NCBI GenBank assembly: GCA_029983555.1 | Contig: JASBZH010000003.1 | Coordinates: 1 to 51,859 of the forward strand | Length of the DNA stretch: 51,859 nucleotides | Source: Peptoniphilus sp. | GTDB taxonomy: Bacteria; Bacillota; Clostridia; Tissierellales; Peptoniphilaceae | Direction: 5' to 3' | Part shown: piece by piece, positions 1 through 8,419 of the stretch | Position numbering within the stretch: position 1 is the first letter of the stretch | How the letters are laid out: each line of letters opens with the position of its first letter | Notes under the pieces: model-generated | Databases searched by the model: none | The model's input: the letters and a program-made list of their open reading frames with translations, nothing else | Told to the model about the DNA's origin: nothing | Translations under genes and position numbers: made by a program

Positions 1-75
1 ATTAAGTTCTGTATACATCTCTATTTTTAAATGTTTTTATATAACTAAATTTATTTTTTAACTTCTGTATAAAAT

Positions 76-104
76 TTGACTTAGAAGAACAAAAGATATA
101 TATT
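76..104 (+). promoter_or_regulatory. Sigma-A promoter of htpG
   Basis: TTGACT (76-81), a 17-bp spacer and TATATT (99-104) give a near-consensus vegetative promoter. The predicted start, near 111, falls inside the CIRCE-like palindrome just downstream, as expected for a HrcA-repressed gene. Seen directly; activity is inferred. Confidence 0.75.
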
Positions 105-108
105 ATTA

Positions 109-135
109 TTAGCAAAGAAACAATACGAGTGCTAA
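109..135 (+). promoter_or_regulatory. CIRCE-like HrcA operator in the htpG leader
   Basis: TTAGCAAAG, nine bases, then GAGTGCTAA. The CIRCE consensus is TTAGCACTC-N9-GAGTGCTAA. The right arm is perfect, the left arm keeps TTAGCA (15 of 18 arm positions match), and the spacing is exactly nine. It sits at the predicted transcription start between promoter and ribosome binding site. HrcA control is inferred from the family consensus. Confidence 0.7.
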
Positions 136-157
136 TTATTTTTGAAAGGTGAATTAT

Positions 158-2011
158 ATGAAAACAAAAAAATTTAATGCTCAAACTGAAAGACTAATGG
201 ATTTAATGATAAATTCCATTTATACAAATAAAGAAATATTTTTAAGAGAGTTAATATCTAATGCGAGCGATGCAATGGATAAAATGTACTACATCGCCCT
301 AAACGATGACAAGGTAAAATTTGACCACGACGAGTACTACATTAGAATTACTCCAAATAAAGAAAAAAGAACAATCACTATAGAAGACAATGGTATTGGA
401 ATGACTGAAGATGAACTAGTTGAAAACTTAGGTACAATTGCTCAGTCAGGATCAGAAGAATTTAAAAAAGCAAACAAAAAATCTGAAAATCATGAAATTA
501 TTGGTCAATTTGGCGTTGGATTTTATTCTTCTTTTATGGTTGCAGATAAAATCGAAGTTTTGACAAAATCTTACAAAGAAGACAAGGCTCACCTTTGGAC
601 TTCAAATGGAGCTAAAGGATATGAAATTAAAGATGCAGACAAAGACTCTCACGGAACTATAATTAAACTTCACTTGAGAGAAAATACTGAAGACTACAAT
701 TATGATGAGTTATTAGACGAGTACAAAATACGCGACTTGGTATCTCACCACTCAAACTACATCAGATACCCAATCAAGATGAATGTTGAAAAGAAAAGAC
801 CTACTGAGGACTCAACTAGCGAAGATCCAAAATTTGAATCTTATAGAGAAGACGATATATTAAATCAAGCAGTTCCAATGTGGCGCAAAAATAAAAATGA
901 GCTAAAAGAAGAAGACTACAACGACTTCTTTAGACAAAGACACTTTGGATTCGAAGATCCAACTTCTTACATCCACATAAATGTAGAGGGTATGATAGCT
1001 TTTAAATCAATACTATTTATTCCATCAAGAAGGCCTTACGACTTCTTTAATATCGAAACTAAAAGGGGACTCGAATTATATTCAAACGGAGTACTCATAA
1101 TGGAAAAATGTGAAGATTTACTTCCACCATACCTATCATTTGTAAAAGGCATTGTTGACTCCGAAGATATTTCACTAAATATATCCCGTGAAATGCTCCA
1201 AAAAACTAGAGAGCTTGATCTAATTAGAAAGAACATTGAAAAGAAAGTTTTAGAAGAACTAAATAGACTTTTAAAAGAAGATAGAGATAAATATAAAGAA
1301 TTTTTTGATAACTTTGGCGTAGTATTAAAATCTGGCGCATACGAAAATTATGGACAAAACGCAGATAAACTAAAGGACTTATTTATCTATCCTTCAACTC
1401 AAGAAAATGTAACTACACTTTCAGAATACAGAGAAAGGATGAAACCTGACCAAGAGTTTATTTACTACGCAAACGCGTCTTCAAAAGAAGCAGCTCAAGA
1501 GCTCCCTCAAATAAAATCTTTCATGGATAAAGACATTGAGGTTTTGGTTTTAACTGATCCTATAGACGAATTTGTAATAAAAGTTTTGCAAGAATACGAC
1601 GAGAAAAAATTCAAGTCAATATCAACAACAGAAGAAAATAAAGACGCAGAAGAAAAAGATTCAGACGTTATAAAGGACATGAAAGAAATCTTAAAAGACG
1701 AAGTTGTGGAAATAAAGGAAAATGAAAGTCTAAAGAGCGACGCATCATTTTTATCAAGCAGGGGCGAAATTTCAATTGAAATGGAAAAAACTCTAAAAAA
1801 TATGCCTGGAAACCAAGGAATGGTCGCTCAAAAAGTTTTGGAAATAAATCCAAATCACCCAGCTTTTGAAAAACTTCAAAAGTATAGAGGAAAAGACGAC
1901 GAACTCTTTAAAACATACACAAACCTATTATACAACCAAGCAAGACTTATGGCAGGACTTGAAATAAAAGATCCAATCGCCTTTGCAAGAGATATAAATA
2001 AACTTATGTAA
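158..2011 (+). CDS. htpG: Molecular chaperone HtpG (Hsp90)
   Basis: Cytosolic ATP-dependent chaperone that acts as a dimer on partly folded clients. The 617-residue length is normal. The N-terminal GHKL ATPase domain shows ELISNASDA (ATP/Mg asparagine N35), EDNGIGM around D77 and the lid motif GQFGVGFYS (117-125); the middle domain and C-terminal dimerisation domain follow, ending in INKLM. A GTG lies at 149, but the ATG at 158 is preferred because GAAAGGTG (144-151) lies 6 bases before it. The gene is monocistronic, with its own promoter, a CIRCE-like operator and a strong terminator, so heat-shock control by HrcA is likely. Identification is secure. Confidence 0.97.
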   Translation: MKTKKFNAQTERLMDLMINSIYTNKEIFLRELISNASDAMDKMYYIALNDDKVKFDHDEYYIRITPNKEKRTITIEDNGIGMTEDELVENLGTIAQSGSEEFKKANKKSENHEIIGQFGVGFYSSFMVADKIEVLTKSYKEDKAHLWTSNGAKGYEIKDADKDSHGTIIKLHLRENTEDYNYDELLDEYKIRDLVSHHSNYIRYPIKMNVEKKRPTEDSTSEDPKFESYREDDILNQAVPMWRKNKNELKEEDYNDFFRQRHFGFEDPTSYIHINVEGMIAFKSILFIPSRRPYDFFNIETKRGLELYSNGVLIMEKCEDLLPPYLSFVKGIVDSEDISLNISREMLQKTRELDLIRKNIEKKVLEELNRLLKEDRDKYKEFFDNFGVVLKSGAYENYGQNADKLKDLFIYPSTQENVTTLSEYRERMKPDQEFIYYANASSKEAAQELPQIKSFMDKDIEVLVLTDPIDEFVIKVLQEYDEKKFKSISTTEENKDAEEKDSDVIKDMKEILKDEVVEIKENESLKSDASFLSSRGEISIEMEKTLKNMPGNQGMVAQKVLEINPNHPAFEKLQKYRGKDDELFKTYTNLLYNQARLMAGLEIKDPIAFARDINKLM

Positions 2012-2020
2012 TAAAAATTA

Positions 2021-2052
2021 GGACGCTTTTAAATGTAAAGGCGTCCTTTTTT
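2021..2052 (+). terminator. Intrinsic terminator after htpG
   Basis: GGACGC and GCGTCC arms (2021-2046, with further pairing inside) are followed by six T. Ten bases after the htpG stop. It may also work weakly for the convergent gene ending at 2057. Confidence 0.9.
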
Positions 2053-2056
2053 ATAT

Positions 2057-2542
2057 TTATAATTTTTCTTGAAAAAGTTCTACAATTTCTGTAAAAGCTA
2101 ATTTATCTTCATCTGTAAATCTAGATAGTTTTGGGGAGTCAATATCTAAAACTCCGTATACTTTTTCATTTTTAATAAGAGGTATTACGAGTTCTGATTT
2201 AGAATTTGAATCGCAGGCCACATGCCCATCAAAAGCATCTACATCGTCAACCTTTACTGGCGATTTATCTCTCCACGCCTTTGCACATACACCTTTATCT
2301 CTAGATAGTCTTGTGCAAGCAGGTAGACCTTGAAAAGATCCAAGTACCAACTCATCACCTTTTACCATGTAAAATCCAACCCAGTTTAAATCTTTAACAA
2401 GTGCCATTATGATAGCTGAAATATTACCCATAAGTGCATGAGGATCATTTTCATCTCGAACTTGACCCTTTATAAATAATTTAATAAAATCATATCTATC
2501 TTTCTCGCTTAAATTTTCAGTTCCCTTTAAAGTAAATTCCAT
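2057..2542 (-). CDS. GAF-domain free methionine-(R)-sulfoxide reductase
   Basis: Single GAF domain of 161 residues, the usual size of the fRMsr family (E. coli MsrC, YtsP-like), which reduces free methionine-R-sulfoxide using thioredoxin-type reductants. The three conserved cysteines are present: C76 (LPACTRL), C86 (GVCAKAW) and C110 (HVACDSNS), as is the SELVIPL strand. The ATG at 2542 follows a clear GAGAGGAG site. Transcribed alone, convergent with htpG. A role in repair of oxidised methionine is from the family; the specificity rests on the cysteine pattern. Confidence 0.9.
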   Translation of the reverse strand: MEFTLKGTENLSEKDRYDFIKLFIKGQVRDENDPHALMGNISAIIMALVKDLNWVGFYMVKGDELVLGSFQGLPACTRLSRDKGVCAKAWRDKSPVKVDDVDAFDGHVACDSNSKSELVIPLIKNEKVYGVLDIDSPKLSRFTDEDKLAFTEIVELFQEKL

Positions 2543-2715
2543 CTAGCTCTCCTCTCTTGCATCTTAATTTTAACTTGTATTAATATTATATAATAAATTA
2601 GAATACTAATCCTATTGTTTCTAAAATTTGTGATAATACCAAATAATTATAAATAAAGACAAAATTAATTTTCTTAGTTTATTTTAGATATTAACTAAAC
2701 TCAAAAGTAAAACTT

Positions 2716-2744
2716 AAAAAAAGCTACTTGAAATCACAAGTAGC
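2716..2744 (-). terminator. Intrinsic terminator of the two-gene membrane operon
   Basis: On the minus strand, GCTACTTG and CAAGTAGC arms (2723-2744) are followed by a seven-T run. It lies 14 bases past the stop of the 102-residue membrane protein. Confidence 0.85.
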
Positions 2745-2757
2745 CTTAGTTTTGTTA

Positions 2758-3066
2758 TTATTTTATTAATTTTTTTCTTATTACTCCCTTAGGATCTTTA
2801 ACCAAAAGCACAACCATCCAAATTACAAGGCCTAGTGCAACTACTGAAAGTCCCAAGAAAAAGTCATTTAACATTTCCATTGGCATTGGTCTAAAAAATT
2901 CTTCTCCAAGCTCCATGTATTCAAAAACGGCATCTACACTCCACATAAGTGAAGCTCCCCAATACATAAATACAAGAGTTGAGATTTTTAAATTGTCCCT
3001 ATCTTCGCTCTTATACCAAAAAATTGTCGATATTACTGCCGCAAAGATCGTAACTAAAAGTGTCAT
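2758..3066 (-). CDS. Small membrane protein of unknown function
   Basis: 102 residues with two strong hydrophobic segments (about 1-16 and 66-90) and a weaker, Trp/Met-rich one at 29-47 (MYWGASLMW), ending in basic residues (IRKKLIK). I do not recognise a family. Its ATG overlaps the TGA of the upstream gene (ATGA at 3063-3066), so the two are translationally coupled and probably form one membrane complex. A terminator follows directly. No catalytic motif is visible. Confidence 0.75.
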   Translation of the reverse strand: MTLLVTIFAAVISTIFWYKSEDRDNLKISTLVFMYWGASLMWSVDAVFEYMELGEEFFRPMPMEMLNDFFLGLSVVALGLVIWMVVLLVKDPKGVIRKKLIK

Positions 3067-3437
3067 GATGTGGCACTCTCTTTTTTATCTTCTCTTCTTT
3101 CGATTGCATTTGAAATTAAAACCATGACAACCCAAGAGAGAGTAACGACCACAGCCATAATAACTCCCACACTTTTCATCTCATCTAACATTGCAAGAGT
3201 TTCTCCATTTTTAACTGCAGTTAAGAATGGGAAAAATGGAACAACTTCTCCGTGCCAAACGTGTTCAAAAGCAAGAAGCGCTGAACCTCCCCAAAGCATT
3301 TTATTTAGCCAAGAAAGCTTAGTTGAAAAATCTATTCCACTAGATTTACTTTTTCCATTTTCTTCTCTTTTCTTTGCGACTTTTTCGATTGCTGTTGTAA
3401 CTACTGCCTCTGTTGCAGGAACTAAAAAACAAGCCAT
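3063..3437 (-). CDS. Small membrane protein of unknown function, coupled to the next gene
   Basis: 124 residues from the ATG at 3437, which has a strong GGGAGGT site six bases before it; a longer in-frame start at 3476 has no such site. It begins MACFLVPATEAVVTT and contains a Lys/Glu-rich cytosolic stretch (about 21-40), a central hydrophobic segment with WGGSALLAFEHVWHGE, and a second membrane segment near the end (VIMAVVVTLSWVVMVLI). No family recognised. The conserved-looking W/H motif could bind a ligand or cofactor, but that is speculation. Confidence 0.75.
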   Translation of the reverse strand: MACFLVPATEAVVTTAIEKVAKKREENGKSKSSGIDFSTKLSWLNKMLWGGSALLAFEHVWHGEVVPFFPFLTAVKNGETLAMLDEMKSVGVIMAVVVTLSWVVMVLISNAIERREDKKESATS

Positions 3438-3575
3438 TATGTACCTCCCTTTTACATTAAAAAAGTATATTCTCAAAAAGAGATATACTTTTTCTAAAAA
3501 TATTAACTTAATATACTACATTTATAACTAATTTAAGTTTACTACTCAAATTTTTCTGTGTCAATTGTCACTTAA

Positions 3576-4925
3576 TTATTCATACTGCAAATTTAAAAAT
3601 TTAGTAAATTCTTTCTTAAACATCAGCTCTACTGTTCCAGTCGGACCATTTCTGTGTTTTGCTATAATTAGCTCGCCAATATTTGGCTTTTCAGTTTCCT
3701 CTTTTGTGTAATATTCATCTCTATACAAAAACATTACGATATCCGCATCCTGCTCTATTGCTCCAGATTCACGAAGATCTGATAAAATCGGTCTGTGATC
3801 AGTTCTAAGTTCTGGCGCACGAGAAAGTTGTGAAAGTGCTATTACTGGAACGTCTAATTCTTTTGCAATTCCCTTTAAGCTTCTTGAAATTGCAGAAATT
3901 TCTTGCTGACGCGATTCACTTCTTGAACTCATCTGCATTAACTGCAAATAGTCGATTACTATTAAATCAAGCCCCTTTTCGACTTTCATCCTCCTGCACT
4001 TTGCCTTTAACTCAAGTGGAGAAATTCCAGCAGTGTCGTCGATTTGAATTTTTAAATTGGAGATTGTTGGCATTGCATTAATTATCTTCGTCCACTCATC
4101 TTCATTTAAATCTCCCCTAATAACTTTTTGCAAATCGACGTGAGCAGTGGATGCTATAATTCTTTGGAAAAGCTGATTTCTACTCATTTCAAGTGAAAAT
4201 ATAGCAACAGAAGCATCTCCTCTTAAAGCTGCATTAGTCGCAATATTTACCATCAGCGCAGTCTTACCCATTGAAGGCCTTGCAGCCAAAAGAATTAAAT
4301 CGGACTTTTGAAGTCCAGATATTTTTCTATCAATATCAGTAAATCCAGTCGTAAGTCCCGTAAGGGCATTAGGATTTTGTGCCTTTTTTTCAAGATCTGT
4401 AAAGGAGTCTAGAGCTATTTCTCTAATATTTGTAAGTCCATTTTGAGTATTTTCCTGCGTTATATCAAATATCGACTTTTCAGCAGTCTCAATTATTGGA
4501 TCTACTTCTGCATCGGCAGAATAAGCAGCAGATATTATTTTATCTGATGCTCCTATTAAATCTCTTAAAATCCCTTTTTCTTTTATAATCTTGCAATAAC
4601 TCTCTATATTTGAAATTGCAGTTACAGAAGATGTCAGTTGTGCAAGATAAATTACTCCGCCGACTTCTTCCAGAGAATCAGTTTTCTTAAGTTCCTCTGA
4701 AACTGTTATTACATCGGCTGGTTCATTTCTATTGTATACATTTAAAATTGCCTCATAAATTTTTCTGTGAGAATCTTGATAAAAGTCACTTACTTTTAAA
4801 ATTTCTATAGAGCTTGTGATAGCAGGTTTAGAAAGCATCATCGCTCCAAGAGCAGACTGTTCCGCCTCTAAGCTTTGAGGTGGCAGTTTTAAATTATCAG
4901 TGCTATTTATACTTACATCTTCCAT
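3576..4925 (-). CDS. dnaB: Replicative DNA helicase DnaB (DnaC in Bacillus)
   Basis: 449 residues, full length. Domains: helical N-terminal DnaB domain (about 12-115), linker, then the RecA-like DnaB_C domain with Walker A ARPSMGKT (215-222), Walker B around VIDYLQLM, and the arginine-finger region near the C terminus. This hexameric ring helicase unwinds DNA at the replication fork. It is the last gene of the conserved Firmicute block yybS-gdpP-rplI-dnaB, 20 bases after rplI. I see no intein or insertion. No strong terminator is visible before the next gene at 3437. Confidence 0.98.
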   Translation of the reverse strand: MEDVSINSTDNLKLPPQSLEAEQSALGAMMLSKPAITSSIEILKVSDFYQDSHRKIYEAILNVYNRNEPADVITVSEELKKTDSLEEVGGVIYLAQLTSSVTAISNIESYCKIIKEKGILRDLIGASDKIISAAYSADAEVDPIIETAEKSIFDITQENTQNGLTNIREIALDSFTDLEKKAQNPNALTGLTTGFTDIDRKISGLQKSDLILLAARPSMGKTALMVNIATNAALRGDASVAIFSLEMSRNQLFQRIIASTAHVDLQKVIRGDLNEDEWTKIINAMPTISNLKIQIDDTAGISPLELKAKCRRMKVEKGLDLIVIDYLQLMQMSSRSESRQQEISAISRSLKGIAKELDVPVIALSQLSRAPELRTDHRPILSDLRESGAIEQDADIVMFLYRDEYYTKEETEKPNIGELIIAKHRNGPTGTVELMFKKEFTKFLNLQYE

Positions 4926-4945
4926 TTAATTCCTAGCCTATCTAA

Positions 4946-5395
4946 TTAAGATTGTGGTCTTACATTAATTTTTAAAGTGGCATTTACTTCTGGATATAGC
5001 TTGATATTTATATCTCTCATGCCGGCTTCTTTAATATTTTCGTCAAGTTCAATTTTTTTCTTGTCGATATTTATTTTATATTCTTGTTTTAAAGCTTTTG
5101 CAATGTCATTTGAAGTTATTGCTCCAAATAATCTTCCGCCTTCACCAGCTTTTGCCATCAATGTCAAAGTTTCAGATTCAATTTTTTTCTTTAATTCTAA
5201 AGCTTCAGCTTTATTTTCTCTTTCAATTTTTTCTTGTTCTTTTCTATTTTCTTCCCAAGTCGCCATGTTTTCCTTAGTAGCTTCAATTACAACATTTTTT
5301 GGAATTAAAAAGTTTCTAGCATAACCTGGTTTAGCATTTATAATTTCGCCTTTTTTACCTAAATTCTTTACATCTTTTATTAATATTAATTTCAA
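4946..5395 (-). CDS. rplI: 50S ribosomal protein L9
   Basis: 149 residues with the classic L9 start (MKLILIKDVKNLGKKGEII), the glycine/lysine-rich rRNA-binding N-terminal domain, the long charged connecting helix (about 45-75) and the C-terminal domain. Start codon is TTG (5395), with its AGAGGAA site inside the end of gdpP, one base upstream of which gdpP stops; translation is therefore probably coupled. Conserved neighbour of gdpP and dnaB in Firmicutes. Confidence 0.97.
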   Translation of the reverse strand: MKLILIKDVKNLGKKGEIINAKPGYARNFLIPKNVVIEATKENMATWEENRKEQEKIERENKAEALELKKKIESETLTLMAKAGEGGRLFGAITSNDIAKALKQEYKINIDKKKIELDENIKEAGMRDINIKLYPEVNATLKINVRPQS

Positions 5396-5396
5396 T

Positions 5397-7382
5397 TTAT
5401 TCCTCTCTTTCGTTTTCCTTTAAATATTCTTCAATTGCGCCAACTAAAATTTTTTCAGCCTCATTTAAATCAGTTGTATCGAGCTGTGCACCTGCCATAT
5501 TTAAGTGTCCTCCTCCACCTATTTTTTCTAAAATAAGTTGAACAGAAACTTCATTTCCTCTACTTCTTCCAGAAATATGAGTTTTGCCATCGTTAATTGT
5601 AAGGACAAATGACGCGTCCACTCCGTTGATATCTAAAAGAGCATCGGCAGCTTGAGCTGCAACTAAGACTGAATTGTTGGCTTTCTTATCAAAAGTTGAA
5701 ACTGCAATATTTTGATGAATGATCTTCGCATTGTGAATTACTTCAGCTCTATAGATTAGAGTATCAAAATCATCTTGGAAGAGTGCCTTTACTTTTATCA
5801 TTTCGGCGCCTGCTCTTCTCAAAATTGACGCAGCTTCAAAAGTTCTAACTCCTGTTTGGAATGAGAAGTTCTTCGTATCAACAACTATACCACTCATTAG
5901 AGCATCAGCCTCAAAGTGAGTCAAATTTAAATCTTCAGACATGTAAGTTAGCATTTCTGTAATCAACTCACATGTTGAAGAAGCATACGGCTCAACATAA
6001 GTTAAAACTGGATTTTCTACAAATTCCTTGCCCCTTCTGTGGTGATCTATTACTACTATCTGACTAGTCTTATCTAAAATTTCTGGACATTCAGTAAAAG
6101 AAGGTTTGTGATTGTCCACCATTATAATTAAAGAAGAATGTTTTATTTTTGAAATTGCCGTCTCTCTAGAAATAATTTTTCCATAAAGATCTGGCTCTTC
6201 TTCTTTCATTCTGTCAATTAAATTGTCAATAGACGGATTTGACTCTTCAAGTACAATAAATCCATCTTTACCTCTATTTATCGTAGCTCGAAGGCAACCA
6301 ATAGCAGCTCCAATGGCGTCCATATCGGGATTTTTATGACCCATTATATAAACAGTGTCGCTCCTATCGATAAGTTGCTTTAGGGCAATTCCCAATACTC
6401 TCGATTTAACTTTGTTTCTCTTCTCAACAGCTTTACTCTTTCCACCAAAGAATTCGTAATTGTCTTCGATTTTAACAACAGCTTGATCTCCACCACGTCC
6501 AAGTGCCAAGTCGAGCGAAGAATTGGCCTCAATATATGATTCTTTTAAATTCAAACCATAAGACGAAACACCTATTGATAGAGTAATTGGAATTGAATTT
6601 CCTCTATTTAATTCCCTCAAATCATCTAAAATATCAAATTTCTTTTGCTTCATCGCATTTAAAGATCTATATGTCATAATGACTAAATATAAATCTTCGT
6701 CGGCCTTTCTAACTAAAGCATCATACTCTTCGAAATAATTTCTAATAGTAGAGTCAATCTCCGCATTTAAAAGTGGCCTTACCTGAGACGGAGCTGAGTC
6801 CATTGCATCAGCGAAGTTATCCACTTCTATCTTTGCAACTATCGGATACTCATCTTCATATTTTTCCCTTAACTTTTCATATTTTGAATTGTCAACGAAG
6901 TAGAACAGAGCATTTTCTGCATCGCCCTCGCCAACTATATTTGTATAAACTTCAAATATATTATCATCTAATTCTACAGAAAAACTTTCATTTGGAGATT
7001 TTTCCAAAACATCTTCTAACTCAATATCAGAAAATAACTTAGAAAAGTCCTCGCCCATAACCTCTGTATCTGAAAACAATTCAGAAAAAGGAGTGTTGTA
7101 CCAAATTATTTTTGCATTTTCATCTGTCACAACGAGTGGAAAGGGCATATTAAAAATAACCTTTTTTGTAAGTGAGTCAAACCTGTCGTTTAAAGTCTCA
7201 ACGTATTTTAAAAACTCTTTATTTTTATTGTTTATCCTTTTTTTAGTGACAAAATAAACATATACCATTGCGAGAAAACCCACAATCGCCAAAGCTGGTT
7301 TAACAAAAGCAATAGCAATTATTATAAGTGCAGCAAAAATAAAGTATAAATAAAAATCATTAATTTTAAAATTATTATCCAT
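5397..7382 (-). CDS. gdpP: Cyclic-di-AMP phosphodiesterase GdpP (YybT)
   Basis: 661-residue membrane enzyme that hydrolyses c-di-AMP to pApA. Order: two N-terminal membrane segments (about 11-45), a PAS-like sensor (about 75-170), a degenerate GGDEF domain (about 180-310, GGDQA in place of a true GGDEF), then the DHH domain with HKNPDMD (H349, D353, D355), D423 and the DHH signature at 446-448, and a DHHA1 domain with a GGGGH motif near 630. All metal-binding residues appear intact. Directly after yybS and before rplI. Its product pool usually controls potassium transport and wall homeostasis, both represented in this window. Confidence 0.96.
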   Translation of the reverse strand: MDNNFKINDFYLYFIFAALIIIAIAFVKPALAIVGFLAMVYVYFVTKKRINNKNKEFLKYVETLNDRFDSLTKKVIFNMPFPLVVTDENAKIIWYNTPFSELFSDTEVMGEDFSKLFSDIELEDVLEKSPNESFSVELDDNIFEVYTNIVGEGDAENALFYFVDNSKYEKLREKYEDEYPIVAKIEVDNFADAMDSAPSQVRPLLNAEIDSTIRNYFEEYDALVRKADEDLYLVIMTYRSLNAMKQKKFDILDDLRELNRGNSIPITLSIGVSSYGLNLKESYIEANSSLDLALGRGGDQAVVKIEDNYEFFGGKSKAVEKRNKVKSRVLGIALKQLIDRSDTVYIMGHKNPDMDAIGAAIGCLRATINRGKDGFIVLEESNPSIDNLIDRMKEEEPDLYGKIISRETAISKIKHSSLIIMVDNHKPSFTECPEILDKTSQIVVIDHHRRGKEFVENPVLTYVEPYASSTCELITEMLTYMSEDLNLTHFEADALMSGIVVDTKNFSFQTGVRTFEAASILRRAGAEMIKVKALFQDDFDTLIYRAEVIHNAKIIHQNIAVSTFDKKANNSVLVAAQAADALLDINGVDASFVLTINDGKTHISGRSRGNEVSVQLILEKIGGGGHLNMAGAQLDTTDLNEAEKILVGAIEEYLKENEREE

Positions 7383-7384
7383 TT

Positions 7385-8305
7385 TTAGTTCCTTAACTTT
7401 CTAAAATTAAAAACATAGTCACATGCACCGATAACAGCGATAAAAATTTGGACGTATGAAACTGCAATGGCAAGTATAATAATAAAACCTTGCAAGAATC
7501 TATTGACACCAAATCTTGTCATCGCAAATTTTAAAACACCAATCCCAGTGACAAATAGGAAAAAACCCGTTATATTTATGAGGTTGATATTAAAAACTCT
7601 CGACCAATCGCCTATATAATCACCCAGAAGATAAACTACCGCCAAAGTAAGCACTGATAAAAGTACGATAGTTTTTGGCACTCTTAAAAATTCTAAACTT
7701 GATGGCTGTATAATAAATTTGCCTCTCATAATGAGCGTTCTTCCCACAGAAGTGTAGGTGATGTAACTTACTATTAGCGACACAATTATAATTATAGATG
7801 GCAGATTTTGTAAAAATGTCCTATACATTATTTGAAAATCATGCTCAAGACTTGCTATATCGCTTGTCGCAACATTCGCTCTTTTAGCAATCTCACTGTA
7901 AAAATTTGTGATGTTTTTATAGGTCTCTTGAGAATTTAAAACTTCTGCATTGATGCCAAAAGCATAAAATAAAACCATCACTGAAATAAAGAAAGTAAGT
8001 GATGTGACAAAAATAGTCGAAGAAACACTTTTTTTGCTCTTAATCATGTAATCAAACATCAAAATAAGCGGAGCAAAAATAGTAAATATACTTATCGCAT
8101 AAATGCTTCCCATGCTAAAACCTACAAATAACATAACTAAAGCGAGAATGCCAATCGATTTAAATATTCCCTTATCTACTGACTCAACTACAAACATCGA
8201 GGGGAATAAAATATATATAAATGGAAATATTGCACCTATAAATGAAATAAAAATAGAGCGCAAAAATAATTTAAAAAGACTCGTGTAATTCGTCTTATTC
8301 TCCAA
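7385..8305 (-). CDS. yybS: YybS-family (DUF2232) multi-pass membrane protein
   Basis: 306 residues from a TTG at 8305, which has AGGAG (8314-8318) eight bases upstream; a farther TTG at 8323 has no site. About eight hydrophobic segments and a positively charged C terminus. Assigned to the YybS/DUF2232 family from its membrane pattern and its fixed position just before gdpP-rplI-dnaB, where Bacillus yybS lies. Molecular function is not known; a transporter-like S-component fold has been suggested for the family. Only two bases separate it from gdpP, so the genes are co-transcribed. Confidence 0.82.
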   Translation of the reverse strand: MENKTNYTSLFKLFLRSIFISFIGAIFPFIYILFPSMFVVESVDKGIFKSIGILALVMLFVGFSMGSIYAISIFTIFAPLILMFDYMIKSKKSVSSTIFVTSLTFFISVMVLFYAFGINAEVLNSQETYKNITNFYSEIAKRANVATSDIASLEHDFQIMYRTFLQNLPSIIIIVSLIVSYITYTSVGRTLIMRGKFIIQPSSLEFLRVPKTIVLLSVLTLAVVYLLGDYIGDWSRVFNINLINITGFFLFVTGIGVLKFAMTRFGVNRFLQGFIIILAIAVSYVQIFIAVIGACDYVFNFRKLRN

Positions 8306-8381
8306 ACAATCAACTCCTAACAAGTTAATTTTACCACATTAGTAACTTTATATAAAGAAAACAAAATTTTTCTAATCTTAG

Positions 8382-8411
8382 AAAAAACACATTGGCATTT
8401 TAACCAATGTG
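8382..8411 (-). terminator. Intrinsic terminator of the LCP gene
   Basis: Minus-strand arms CACATTGG and CCAATGTG (8388-8411), loop of eight, followed by six T. It ends transcription of the LCP gene before the yybS operon. Confidence 0.9.
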
Positions 8412-8419
8412 CTTGTAAT

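Noticed and set aside
3070..3531. 153-residue plus-strand frame opposite the membrane-protein gene
   Set aside because: Antisense shadow of the gene at 3063-3437; no ribosome binding site and no recognisable domain.
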